DNA from: Streptomyces sp. HUAS CB01
GTDB lineage: Bacteria > Actinomycetota > Actinomycetes > Streptomycetales > Streptomycetaceae
Direction of reading: 5' to 3'
DNA length: 64,000 bases
Assembly: GCF_030406905.1 (NCBI RefSeq)
Contig: NZ_CP129137.1
Span: 1,110,001-1,174,000, forward strand
The notes under the pieces were generated by a model. It did no database searches. It saw only the letters and a list, made by a program, of their open reading frames with translations, and had not been told where the DNA came from. Position 1 is the stretch's first letter; each line of letters opens with the position of its first letter. A program made the position numbers and the translations under genes. Below are positions 1 to 8,415 of the stretch, piece after piece.

Positions 1-207
1 GGTGAGGGCTTCGAGCTCCTCATCAACAAGGGCGACACCGTGACCCGCGGTCAGGGTGTCGTGCGCTGGAACCCCGTGGCCGTCGAAGCCGCCGGCAAGT
101 CCCCGATCTGTCCCGTGGTGGCCCTCGAGGCCTCCGCCGACTCGCTGGGCGGACTCCGTGAGGACGGCGACGTGAAGACCGGCGACGAACTGTTCAGCTG
201 GCAGTGA
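1..207 (+). CDS. crr: PTS glucose-type EIIA component, C-terminal 68 residues (partial)
   Basis: Phosphocarrier of the phosphoenolpyruvate:sugar phosphotransferase system. It passes phosphate from HPr to the membrane sugar permease. Only the last 68 residues are present: the frame is open from base 1 and ends GDELFSWQ followed by TGA. The visible part has the EIIA-Glc fold signature of glycine-rich turns (GFELLINKGDTV, LREDGDVKTGDELF). The phosphorylated histidine lies upstream of the window. It is followed 74 bases later by ptsI on the same strand. From memory crr and ptsI form a pair in S. coelicolor, so an operon is likely. The family assignment comes from the C-terminal motifs plus the neighbour. 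Confidence 0.85.
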   Translation, partial: GEGFELLINKGDTVTRGQGVVRWNPVAVEAAGKSPICPVVALEASADSLGGLREDGDVKTGDELFSWQ

Positions 208-262
208 CCTCACCCCGGTGAGGGGCCGGTCGTACATCCACCGCGGCGGCTGGGACCGCCGC
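208..262 (+). other. two short hairpins in the crr-ptsI gap
   Basis: Directly after the crr stop are a 7-bp perfect inverted repeat (208-214 with 217-223) and a second 7-bp one (243-249 with 256-262, 6-base loop). Neither is followed by a T-run. They may be an RNA processing or partial termination signal that sets the crr to ptsI ratio. That role is inferred from position only. Confidence 0.3.
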
Positions 263-281
263 ACAATCGGAGACGGGTGAA

Positions 282-1952
282 ATGGAGACAACCCTGCGAG
301 GCGTCGGCGTGAGCCACGGTGTGGCGGTCGGCGAGGTTCGGCACATGGGGACGGCGGTGCTGGAGCCGCCTGCCAAGCAGATACCGGCCGAGGACGCGGG
401 GCGCGAACAGGGGCGCGCCCGGAGTGCCGTGGACGCCGTGGCCGCCGATCTCGTCGCGCGCGGCAACCTCGCCGGCGGCGAGGCGCAGCACGTGCTCGAG
501 GCGCAGGCCATGATGGCGCAGGACCCCGAGCTGATGGCGGATGTCGAGCGGCGTATCGCGGTCGGCAGCACGGCCGAGCGGGCCGTCTACGACGCGTTCG
601 CGGCCTACCGGGCGTTGCTCGCGGGTGCCGGCGAGTACCTGGCCGGGCGGGTGGCCGACCTCGACGACGTGCGCAACCGGATCGTGGCGCGACTCCTCGG
701 GGTGCCGATGCCGGGTGTGCCGGACAGCGACGAGCCGTACGTTCTGATCGCGCGGGACCTGGCTCCCGCGGACACGGCGTTGCTCGATCCTGCGCTGGTG
801 CTCGGGTTCGTCACCGAGGAGGGCGGGCCGACGAGCCACAGCGCGATCCTGGCCCGGGCGCTCGGGGTGCCGGCGGTGGTCGCGCTGCCGGGTGCGTGCG
901 AGCTGGCCGAGGGCCGGGTGGTCGCGGTGGACGGCAGCACCGGTGAGGTGTTCGTGGAGCCGAGCGAGGAGCGGCGTGCGCGGCTGGCCGAGGCCGCGGC
1001 CGAGCGGAAGGCCGCGCTGGCCGCGTCCACCGGTCCGGGCGCAACGTCGGACGGCCACAGGGTGCCGCTGCTGGCGAACGTCGGCGGCCCCGGGGATGTG
1101 CCGGCCGCCGTGGAGGCCGGCGCCGAGGGCGTCGGTCTGTTCCGCACCGAGTTCCTGTTCCTCGACGACAGCAAGCAGGCGCCGTCGGAGGCCAAGCAGG
1201 TCGAGGCGTACCGGAAGGTGCTGGAGGCGTTCCCCGAGGGCCGTGTGGTCGTGCGGGTGCTGGACGCCGGGGCGGACAAGCCACTGGACTTCCTGACACC
1301 GGCCGACGAGCCGAACCCGGCGCTGGGTGTGCGGGGCCTGCGGGCACTGCTCGATCACCCGGAGGTGCTGCGGACACAGCTGACGGCGCTGTCGAAGGCC
1401 GCCGAAGGGCTGCCCGTGTACCTCGAGGTCATGGCACCGATGGTGGCCGACCGCGCGGACGCCAGGGCGTTCGCGGACGCGTGCCGTGAGGCCGGGCTGA
1501 ACGCGAAGTTCGGTGCGATGGTCGAGATCCCGTCCGCGGCCCTGCGGGCACGGTCGGTGCTGCAGGAGGTCGAGTTCCTCTCGCTGGGCACGAACGACCT
1601 GGCGCAGTACACCTTCGCAGCCGACCGCCAGGTGGGTGCGGTGTCCCGGTTGCAGGACCCGTGGCAGCCCGCGCTGCTCGACCTGGTGGCGCTGTCCGCC
1701 GAGGCGGCCAGGGCCGAGGGCAAGAGCTGCGGTGTGTGCGGTGAGGCCGCGTCGGATCCGCTGCTCGCGTGTGTGCTGACGGGTCTGGGCGTCACCTCCC
1801 TCTCGATGGGTGCGGCGTCGATCCCGTATGTGCGGGCGACGCTGGCGAAGCACACGCTGGCCCAGTGCGAGCGTGCCGCCGCCGCGGCGCGGGCCGCGGA
1901 CTCCGCCGACGAGGCGCGTCGTGCCGCGCAGGCGGTGCTGTCCGGGGAGTGA
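282..1952 (+). CDS. ptsI: PTS enzyme I (phosphoenolpyruvate-protein phosphotransferase)
   Basis: Cytoplasmic enzyme that takes phosphate from PEP onto its own histidine and hands it to HPr, the first step for all PTS sugars. At 556 residues it is the normal family length. The N-terminal HPr-binding and phosphohistidine region contains GGPTSHSAIL, with the active histidine at residue 186. The C-terminal PEP-binding barrel contains the signature SLGTNDLAQYTFAADR and a late cysteine in SCGVCGEAASDP, which is the usual catalytic proton donor. The ATG at 282 follows a GGAGACGGGTGAA leader. It lies behind crr and ends in a strong terminator at 1973-2000. ptsH is not in the window. Confidence 0.97.
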   Translation: METTLRGVGVSHGVAVGEVRHMGTAVLEPPAKQIPAEDAGREQGRARSAVDAVAADLVARGNLAGGEAQHVLEAQAMMAQDPELMADVERRIAVGSTAERAVYDAFAAYRALLAGAGEYLAGRVADLDDVRNRIVARLLGVPMPGVPDSDEPYVLIARDLAPADTALLDPALVLGFVTEEGGPTSHSAILARALGVPAVVALPGACELAEGRVVAVDGSTGEVFVEPSEERRARLAEAAAERKAALAASTGPGATSDGHRVPLLANVGGPGDVPAAVEAGAEGVGLFRTEFLFLDDSKQAPSEAKQVEAYRKVLEAFPEGRVVVRVLDAGADKPLDFLTPADEPNPALGVRGLRALLDHPEVLRTQLTALSKAAEGLPVYLEVMAPMVADRADARAFADACREAGLNAKFGAMVEIPSAALRARSVLQEVEFLSLGTNDLAQYTFAADRQVGAVSRLQDPWQPALLDLVALSAEAARAEGKSCGVCGEAASDPLLACVLTGLGVTSLSMGAASIPYVRATLAKHTLAQCERAAAAARAADSADEARRAAQAVLSGE

Positions 1953-1972
1953 CCGCGGGCTTGGGTGTGGAG

Positions 1973-2000
1973 GGGCTTCCCGCCTGAGGGCGGGGAGCCC
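1973..2000 (+). terminator. intrinsic terminator after ptsI
   Basis: Inverted repeat with arms 1973-1984 and 1989-2000, a 12-bp stem with a single G-T pair and a 4-base loop. TTCTT follows immediately. It lies 20 bases past the ptsI stop and between convergent genes, so it can serve as the end of the crr-ptsI transcript. Confidence 0.8.
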
Positions 2001-2034
2001 TTCTTCCGGCCCCGGCTCGCCGGGTGTCCGCGCT

Positions 2035-3051
2035 CTAGGGGTGTGCGTCGCCCACCTCGAAGCCCGCGCGGTACTCGACGCCCGGTTCCGGGGAGAGCGG
2101 TTCTCCGGTGTCAGCGTCCGTGCAGTAGGCGCTGAAGACCTCGGCCTCGGTGAGTGCGACGAGCCGGCCGCCGTGGAGGCGCCAGCCGTGGAGCCGGTCG
2201 GGGGCGCCGGGGGCGGACGTCCTGAGGACGACTCCGCCCGGGCTTTCCAGGGCGATGCCGACGGCCAGGACCGTCGTGAACTCGGTGGCCTGCGAGGCGT
2301 CGAGGACGGCGGGCGCGCCGGTGGCGCACATGGTGTGGAGGACCGCCAGGAGCTGCTGTCCCTTCTCGGCCGGGACGCTGCAGACGAGGTGGTGTGTGCC
2401 GGGTCCGGCGCCGTCGAGCAGATCCGTCAGCAGCCGGGAGGCCCGGTCGAACGCCGAGCGGCCGACGTCGTCCCCGCAGTCGCAGCAGGTGCCGAGGTCG
2501 CCGAGCAGGGTGGTCGCGTACTCCCAGGTGGCCTGCCGGGCGGAGCGGGTGACGAGCAGCGGTACGAGCTCGTCGAGCGGCTGGCCGGTGTAGGCGACCG
2601 TCGCGCCCGCGGAGGCGAGCTCGGCGGTGTAGCGGCTGCGGCTTGCGGAGGAGTCGGGGTCGAGTCCGGTCTCCTTGCAGTACTCGGCGAACTCCTCCGG
2701 GTCGAAGAGGGCGACGGTGGTGTGCCCTCCCTGGGCCGAGAGGGCCTTGAGCAGGCCCTCCGCGTGGCGGAGGTAGTCGGGATGGTCGTCGAAGGCGAAG
2801 GTCGGGTACCGGCGCATGGCCGCGAGGTCCTGGTCGCCGACGAGCAGTCCGACGGTGGCGGGGACGTCGCGGCGCAGGGCCCGGTGGCGCGCTCGCCGGG
2901 TGTCGCCCGCCCGGGCGCGCCGCCGTGTGGCGTCGTGGCGCCCGGAACGGGAACGGGCCGCGGTGCGGTCCGGGCCGTCCTGCGTGGGGTGGGTGCCGCC
3001 CTCGGCGTGGGACGTGGTCCGGGCGGTCGTGTGGTGCTTGCCGTGCTGCAT
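2035..3051 (-). CDS. conserved hypothetical protein of unknown function
   Basis: I do not recognise the family. The product is 338 residues from the ATG at 3051. This start has AGGGGG five bases upstream. A GTG 14 codons further up (3093) is also open, but it would place the start inside a perfect inverted repeat that looks like an operator. The first 60 residues are rich in Arg, His and Thr and probably disordered. The rest is a soluble, acidic globular sequence with a short cysteine cluster (CCDCGDD) near the middle and no membrane segment. The codon pattern is normal for the region. It converges on ptsI and is divergent from nothing; acetoacetyl-CoA synthetase lies upstream in the same direction. 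Confidence 0.75.
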   Translation of the reverse strand: MQHGKHHTTARTTSHAEGGTHPTQDGPDRTAARSRSGRHDATRRRARAGDTRRARHRALRRDVPATVGLLVGDQDLAAMRRYPTFAFDDHPDYLRHAEGLLKALSAQGGHTTVALFDPEEFAEYCKETGLDPDSSASRSRYTAELASAGATVAYTGQPLDELVPLLVTRSARQATWEYATTLLGDLGTCCDCGDDVGRSAFDRASRLLTDLLDGAGPGTHHLVCSVPAEKGQQLLAVLHTMCATGAPAVLDASQATEFTTVLAVGIALESPGGVVLRTSAPGAPDRLHGWRLHGGRLVALTEAEVFSAYCTDADTGEPLSPEPGVEYRAGFEVGDAHP

Positions 3052-3082
3052 GGGATCCCCCTGGTCGCGTGAGCGCTGTTGC

Positions 3083-3115
3083 TCAGTGCTCACTCACCGT
3101 AATCGTGAGCACTGA
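3083..3115 (-). promoter_or_regulatory. 11-bp perfect inverted repeat, probable operator
   Basis: Arms 3083-3093 and 3105-3115 are exact inverted complements (TCAGTGCTCAC and its complement) with an 11-base spacer. On the minus strand the spacer holds TACGGT (3101 to 3096), a TAnnnT-type -10 box, which would put the transcript start about 38 bases ahead of the ATG at 3051. A repressor dimer bound here would cover the -10. The regulator is unknown. Confidence 0.55.
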
Positions 3116-3150
3116 CAACGGGCGTCGTGGCCGAGGGGACAGGCTCCGGT

Positions 3151-5139
3151 TCAGCCGCGCTCGGCGCCGCGCTTGCGCGCCAGTTCCTCGTAGAAGCGCA
3201 GCAGTTCGAGGTTGTCCACCGAGCCGGGGTTCACCGCCTTCGTCAGGGCGGTCCCCTGCAGCAGGCGCTTGACCGGGACCTCGATGCGCTTGCCGGTGAG
3301 GGTGTGCGGTACGCCGGGGACCTCGATGATGTCGTCCGGGACGTGGCGCGGGGACAGCTGCTCGCGGATGGTCCGCTTGATCCGGGAGCGCAGGTCGTCG
3401 TCGAGCGCGGCGCCCGGGGCGAGGTGGACGAAGAGCGGCATCCAGTAGCCGCCGTCGGGTTCCTCGAGGCCGATGACGAGGGACTCCTTGATCTCGGGGA
3501 GCCGTTCCACCGCCTCGTAGATGTCCGCGGAGCCCATGCGGACGCCCTGGCGGTTCAGGGTGGAGTCGGACCTGCCGTGGATGACGACGGAGCCGTGGTC
3601 GGTGATGGTGATCCAGTCGCCGTGCCGCCAGACGCCCGGGAACATCTCGAAGTAGCTCTCCCGGTAGCGGCTGCCGTCGGGGTCGTTCCAGAAGCGGATC
3701 GGCATGGACGGCATGGGGTTGGTGACGACGAGCTCGCCGACCTCGCCGACGAGGGGCTTGCCGTGGGGGTCCCAGGACTGCAGGTCGGTGCCGAGGCAGG
3801 CGGCCTGGAGCTCGCCGATGTGGACGGGCAGGGTCGGTACGGCGCCCGCGAAGCAGCTGCAGACGTCCGTACCGCCGCTGACGGAGGCGATCCACAGGTC
3901 CTCGCGGACCTCGTCGTGGAGCCAGCGGAATCCGTCGGGCGGCAGCGGGGAGCCGGTGGTGGCGACGCACGTGATCCGTGAGAGGTCGTGGTCCCGTGAG
4001 GGGTGCACACCGGCCTTGCGGCACGCCATGACGTAGGCGGCGGAGGTGCCGAAGAGGGTCGTCCCGGTGCGTTCGGCGATGGCCCACTGGGCTCCGGTGT
4101 CCGGGTGGCCGGGGCTGCCGTCGTACAGCACGACGGTGGTGCCGGTGAGCAGGCCGGAGACGAGGAAGTTCCACATCATCCAGCCGGTGGAGGTGTACCA
4201 GAAGAAGCGGTCGCCGGGGCCGAGGTCGCAGTGCAGCCCGAGTTGCTTGAAGTGCTCGAGGAGGATGCCGCCCTGGGACTGGACGATCGCCTTGGGCAGC
4301 CCGGTCGTGCCGGAGGAGTAGAGGACCCACAGCGGGTGGTCGAAGGGGACCTGCTCGAAGACGGGCTCGGCGTCGCCGGCGGTGAGGTCGGACCATGCGA
4401 GGGCGCCTTCGGGGGCCGGGGTGCCGAGAAGGGGGATGTGGACGACGGCGCGCAGGGTGGGCAGTTCGCGGCGGAGTTCGGCGACGACGTCGGCGCGGTC
4501 GTGCTCCTTGCCGCCGTAGCGGTAGCCGTCCACGGTGAACAGGACCACGGGCTCGACCTGCTGGAAGCGGTCGAGGACGCTGCGGGCGCCGAAGTCGGGG
4601 GCGCACGAGGTCCAGGTGGCGCCGACGGCGGCGGTGGCGAGGAGGGCGGTCACGGCCTGCGGGACGTTGGGCAGATAGCCGCTGACGCGGTCGCCCGGGC
4701 GTACGCCGAGCGCGCGGAGCTCGGCGGCGAGTGATCCGACCTGGCGGCGCAGCTCGGCCCAGCTGACGGGGACAGGGTCATGTGTTTCGTCCACATGGAT
4801 GAGGGCCGGCTCATGGGCGCGTGCGGGGTCCTCGGCGGTGCGCAGGGCGTGCTCGGCGTAGTTGAGGGTGGCGCCGGGGAACCACCGGGCGCCGGGCATG
4901 CCGCGGTCGGCGAGTACGCGCTCGCAAGGCGTGGAGAACCGTACGTCGAACCATTCCGCGACCGCCTGCCAGAAGGTCTCGAGCCGGTCGACCGACCAGC
5001 GGTGCAGGGCCGGGTAGCCGCCCTCGGCGGGTGCGCCGTGGCGCTCGGCCGCCCATGCCTGGAAGCGGGTGATCCGGGCCGCTGCGACGCGGTCGGCGTC
5101 CGGCTGCCAGAGGGGGGCAGGGTTCGCTGCTGAGGTCAT
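3151..5139 (-). CDS. aacS: acetoacetyl-CoA synthetase
   Basis: Adenylate-forming (ANL superfamily) enzyme that activates acetoacetate with ATP and CoA to acetoacetyl-CoA, feeding ketone bodies into acetyl-CoA or mevalonate-type routes. It is 662 residues from the ATG at 5139, which has GGGAG seven bases upstream; the longer open frame above it has no good start. Motifs: ATP-binding loop VLYSSGTTGLPKAIVQSQGG in the middle, aspartate region SVSGGTDVCSCF, and the C-terminal catalytic loop HTLTGKRIEVPVKR with Lys617. The equivalent lysine is, from memory, the acetylated regulatory residue of the characterised Streptomyces lividans enzyme. N-terminal ACS-type residues (WF.GATLNYAEH) separate it from other acyl-CoA ligases. 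Confidence 0.93.
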   Translation of the reverse strand: MTSAANPAPLWQPDADRVAAARITRFQAWAAERHGAPAEGGYPALHRWSVDRLETFWQAVAEWFDVRFSTPCERVLADRGMPGARWFPGATLNYAEHALRTAEDPARAHEPALIHVDETHDPVPVSWAELRRQVGSLAAELRALGVRPGDRVSGYLPNVPQAVTALLATAAVGATWTSCAPDFGARSVLDRFQQVEPVVLFTVDGYRYGGKEHDRADVVAELRRELPTLRAVVHIPLLGTPAPEGALAWSDLTAGDAEPVFEQVPFDHPLWVLYSSGTTGLPKAIVQSQGGILLEHFKQLGLHCDLGPGDRFFWYTSTGWMMWNFLVSGLLTGTTVVLYDGSPGHPDTGAQWAIAERTGTTLFGTSAAYVMACRKAGVHPSRDHDLSRITCVATTGSPLPPDGFRWLHDEVREDLWIASVSGGTDVCSCFAGAVPTLPVHIGELQAACLGTDLQSWDPHGKPLVGEVGELVVTNPMPSMPIRFWNDPDGSRYRESYFEMFPGVWRHGDWITITDHGSVVIHGRSDSTLNRQGVRMGSADIYEAVERLPEIKESLVIGLEEPDGGYWMPLFVHLAPGAALDDDLRSRIKRTIREQLSPRHVPDDIIEVPGVPHTLTGKRIEVPVKRLLQGTALTKAVNPGSVDNLELLRFYEELARKRGAERG

Positions 5140-5420
5140 GGGGCGGCTCCCGGGCGGCTGTGCGGCTCTGTGCGTGGTCGGCACGCGGTCGGCACGTGGT
5201 CTACGTGTGGGTCCGCGCGGGGCGTGGGTGTGCCTTCGCGCGGCTGACAGGGACGATGCCATGTGATCGTCTTCCGCACCAGGGTTCCCCACCCATGGCG
5301 GGGTGGCTGATTGTGTGCTCTCACCACGGGTGATGGGTCCTGGCACCGCGGTGAGGGCTTCCCGCACCGTGGGTGAACGACAGTTGAACGGACCTCGCCC
5401 CGGCCTCGGCGGATGGCAGG

Positions 5421-7808
5421 GTGAGCAGCATGGACGGTCGTGATCTGGTGCGCTCGGTGAGGGTCCTCGGGACGGTGCGGGGGCTGCGCGCGGCGCGCTC
5501 GGCGTGGCGTGGGAGGCGCACGGACGCCTGGGGGCTTGCGCCACGGGGGGCGGAGCGGGCGCGGGTGCCGGGCCCGGTGATCGGGGCCGAGCCGTCGCCG
5601 GGCGGCGGGATCGTCCGTTTCGCGCGTTCGGAGCTGCGTGTGCGGGTGGCGGCCACGGGTGTCGTCTTCTGGGGCTGGGACGGTGCGGAGCCCGAGCCGT
5701 CGTACGCGCTGGACGGCACGCCTCCGCGGCCCGATCCCCGGGCGGAGCTGGAGCCGGACAAGGACGGTGGCTGGCGGATCGTCTCGCAGCGGGTCACGGT
5801 GGCGGTGTCGCGGCACGGCGGGGTCGAGATCCGGACACCGGGCGGGGTGGCCCTGCGCAGGGAGCTGCCGCCGCGCTGGTGGGAACCGGCCGGCGGCGGT
5901 CCTTCCCGCTGGCTCCAGCGCAGCGAAGTGGCCGCGGACGCCCGGTTCTTCGGTCTCGGGGGCCGTGCTTCGGGGCCCCGGCTGAGGGACGGCACGTACC
6001 GGCTGTGGAACACCGATCCGCGGGGGAGCTTCGCACCGGAGGACGACCCGTTGTACATCACCATGCCGGTCCAGCTCGTGGTCGCGGACGCGGGTACGCA
6101 TCTGGCGTTCCTCGACAACTCCTGGGAGGGACTGGTCACCCTGCGCGAGGGAGAGGAGGGCGCGGGGTCGGGGCACGACCGTCCGGGTACGAGCGAGGTT
6201 CGGATGGGCGGCGGGCCGCTGCGCTGCTGGGTGGTCGTGGGCACCCCCGCCCGGGTGCTGCGGAGGTGGACGGGTCTCACGGGCGCTCCGGTCGCGCCGC
6301 CGTCGTGGGCGCTGGGCGCGCAGCACGCGCGCTGGGGCTTCGGCAGCGAGCGGGAGGTGCGGCGTGTGGTGGCGGGCTACCGGGAGCGGGGCCTGCCGCT
6401 GTCGGCGCTGCACCTGGACATCGACCACCACGACCGCCACCGGGTCTTCACCGTCGACACGGAGCGTTTCCCCGACCTGCCCGGGCTCGCGAAGGACCTC
6501 GGGGCGGACGGGGTGCGCCTCGTCTCGATCGTCGATCCCGCGGTCAGGGCGGAGCCCGGCAACGAGGTGTACGACGCGGGCGCGGCGGTCGGCGCGTTCG
6601 TCCGGGACGGTCGCGGCCGTGAGGTGCGCGGTGAGGTGTGGCCCGGCGAGTGCGCGTACCCGGACTTCACGGATCCGGAGGTCCGCGCGTGGTGGGGCGG
6701 GCTGTACGAGGAGCGGCTGGCGCAGGGCTTCTCCGGCGTGTGGCACGACATGAACGAGCCGGTGTCGTTCACCCCGTTCGGCGACATGACGCTGCCCCGC
6801 TCGGCCCGGCACTGTCTGGAGGGCCGGGGCGGCGACCACCGCGAGGCCCACAACGTGTACGGGCTGGCGATGGCGCGGGCGGGCTACGAGGCCCTGCGGA
6901 GGCTGCGTCCGGAGGAGCGGCCGTTCCTGTTCTCCCGCTCGGGCTGGGTGGGGATGCAGCGGTACGGCGGGACGTGGTCCGGCGATGTCGCGACGGGCTG
7001 GCCGGGGCTCAGGGCGTCGCTGTCGCTGGTGCTGGGGCTCGGGTTGTGCGGGGTGCCGTACTCGGGGCCCGACGTGGGCGGGTTCGACGGGCGTCCGTCG
7101 CCGGAGCTGTTCCTGCGCTGGTTCCAGCTGGGGTCGTACCTGCCGCTGTTCCGTACGCACGCGGCGATCGGTGCGGGGCGCAGGGAGCCGTGGGAGTTCG
7201 GCGCGCGGGTTCTCGGGCACGCCAGGGCGGCGATGCTCGAACGGGAGCGGCTGCGCCCGTACTTCGAGACCCTGGCGCATCTGGCGCGGCTGACCGGGGC
7301 GCCCTACGCGCGGCCGCTGTGGTGGGGTGCGCCGGCCGACCGGGCGCTGCGGGACTGCGAGGACGCGTTCCTGCTGGGTGACGCGTTGCTGGTGGCGCCG
7401 GTGCTGGAGCCGGGGGCGGACCGGCGAGCGGTGCGCCTGCCGCGCGGGCTCTGGTACGACACGGTGTCGGGCGCGGCGTACGAGGGGCCGGGCCAGTTCC
7501 TCCTGGACGCCCCGCTGTCGCGGATCCCGGTGCTGGCCAGGGCGGGTGCGGTGATTCCGGTGCGTGGTGAGGAGGGCGGGACGGAGCTGGAGGTGTGGGC
7601 GCCGGCCCCGGGACGCACCGGCGGCGGTCTGGTCGTCGAGGACCGTGCCGTCCCGGGGGCGCGGTCCGTGGTGGAGCGCTACGCGTCACGGCTGGTGGAG
7701 GGCCGGGTGGTCGTGGAGCGGGTGTCCGACGCCGGTGCCGCGCGGCCGCGGCGTCCCGTGCGGGTGCGCGGCTCGGTGGGGGCGGCGCCCCGCCGGACTC
7801 AGCCGTAG
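5421..7808 (+). CDS. glycoside hydrolase family 31 (alpha-glucosidase/alpha-xylosidase type)
   Basis: Retaining alpha-glycosidase, likely cytoplasmic because no signal peptide is visible. At 795 residues it has the full family layout: an N-terminal beta-sandwich, a TIM barrel with HLDIDHHDRHRVFTVD, the nucleophile region VWHDMNEPVSF (Asp443), the acid/base region YGGTWSGD (Asp522), then C-terminal beta domains. The HDMNEP form favours alpha-glucosidase over alpha-xylosidase, but the substrate cannot be fixed by eye. The GTG at 5421 and the ATG at 5430 are three codons apart. AGGG at 5418-5421 fits the ATG slightly better. The 3' end overlaps the convergent Nudix gene by 10 bases. Confidence 0.88.
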   Translation: MSSMDGRDLVRSVRVLGTVRGLRAARSAWRGRRTDAWGLAPRGAERARVPGPVIGAEPSPGGGIVRFARSELRVRVAATGVVFWGWDGAEPEPSYALDGTPPRPDPRAELEPDKDGGWRIVSQRVTVAVSRHGGVEIRTPGGVALRRELPPRWWEPAGGGPSRWLQRSEVAADARFFGLGGRASGPRLRDGTYRLWNTDPRGSFAPEDDPLYITMPVQLVVADAGTHLAFLDNSWEGLVTLREGEEGAGSGHDRPGTSEVRMGGGPLRCWVVVGTPARVLRRWTGLTGAPVAPPSWALGAQHARWGFGSEREVRRVVAGYRERGLPLSALHLDIDHHDRHRVFTVDTERFPDLPGLAKDLGADGVRLVSIVDPAVRAEPGNEVYDAGAAVGAFVRDGRGREVRGEVWPGECAYPDFTDPEVRAWWGGLYEERLAQGFSGVWHDMNEPVSFTPFGDMTLPRSARHCLEGRGGDHREAHNVYGLAMARAGYEALRRLRPEERPFLFSRSGWVGMQRYGGTWSGDVATGWPGLRASLSLVLGLGLCGVPYSGPDVGGFDGRPSPELFLRWFQLGSYLPLFRTHAAIGAGRREPWEFGARVLGHARAAMLERERLRPYFETLAHLARLTGAPYARPLWWGAPADRALRDCEDAFLLGDALLVAPVLEPGADRRAVRLPRGLWYDTVSGAAYEGPGQFLLDAPLSRIPVLARAGAVIPVRGEEGGTELEVWAPAPGRTGGGLVVEDRAVPGARSVVERYASRLVEGRVVVERVSDAGAARPRRPVRVRGSVGAAPRRTQP

Positions 7809-8374
7809 CGGCCGGCGAACCAGTTCCGTACCGCCGTGGTGTGCAGCGGGAAGGCGAGTTCGGCGGGCTCGTGCAGGACGTGCCAGCCCTCCGTCTCGTC
7901 GGTCGGGGCCGACGGCGGGAGCTCGTCCGCGGGGCGCTGCGGGAGCAGGCCGAAGAGCAGGAGGTGGCCGCCGGGTGAGCTGAGGGCGTCGGCGAGGCGC
8001 ACCTCCTCGTGCGCGGCGTCGATGCCCGTCTCCTCCTTCAGTTCGCGGACGACGGCGTGCCTCCAGTCCTCGGTGTGGTCGATGAACCCGCCGGGCAGGG
8101 CGATCCGGCCGCGCTGGGGCTCGATGGTGCGGGTGATGACGACGAGTCCGGTGGGGTGCGGGCCGGTGACGGGGAGGAGGGCGACGGCCACGGGAAGGGG
8201 GTTGCGGTAGGCGATGTCACCGCAGCCGGCGCAGGTCCTGGGCCAGCCCGCGGGGCCGCTGTACGGGGCGCCGCAGCTGGAGCAGTGGGAGTCCCGGACG
8301 GACGTCCGGGGCGCGGGTGCGGGTCCCGTTCCGGCGGTGCCGGGTCGGGGCGTGGGTTCGCGGGGCTCGGTCAC
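7799..8374 (-). CDS. Nudix hydrolase with N-terminal zinc ribbon
   Basis: Pyrophosphohydrolase of the NudC-like layout. It has 191 residues from the GTG at 8374. A four-cysteine zinc ribbon comes first (CSSCGAPY, then CAGCG), followed by a complete Nudix box matching GX5EX7REUXEEXGU, running from GGFIDHTE to LKEETGI. Substrates in this subgroup range from NADH to nucleotide sugars; nothing here decides which. The start has no ribosome site, but a TACAGT box (8386 to 8381) lies six bases upstream, so the mRNA is probably leaderless. It overlaps the end of the GH31 gene tail to tail. Confidence 0.85.
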   Translation of the reverse strand: MTEPREPTPRPGTAGTGPAPAPRTSVRDSHCSSCGAPYSGPAGWPRTCAGCGDIAYRNPLPVAVALLPVTGPHPTGLVVITRTIEPQRGRIALPGGFIDHTEDWRHAVVRELKEETGIDAAHEEVRLADALSSPGGHLLLFGLLPQRPADELPPSAPTDETEGWHVLHEPAELAFPLHTTAVRNWFAGRYG

Positions 8375-8380
8375 ACGCGG

Positions 8381-8386
8381 ACTGTA
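8381..8386 (-). promoter_or_regulatory. -10 box for a leaderless Nudix transcript
   Basis: TACAGT on the minus strand, ending six bases before the GTG at 8374. The TAnnnT consensus and the spacing predict transcription starting at or next to the start codon. No Shine-Dalgarno sequence is present. Confidence 0.5.
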
Positions 8387-8415
8387 CGCGACGGTGGGCC
8401 CCGCGGTCCGCACGA

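Noticed and set aside
210..1853. 547-codon minus-strand open frame across ptsI
   Set aside because: ptsI is unmistakable on the other strand; the frame is antisense noise.
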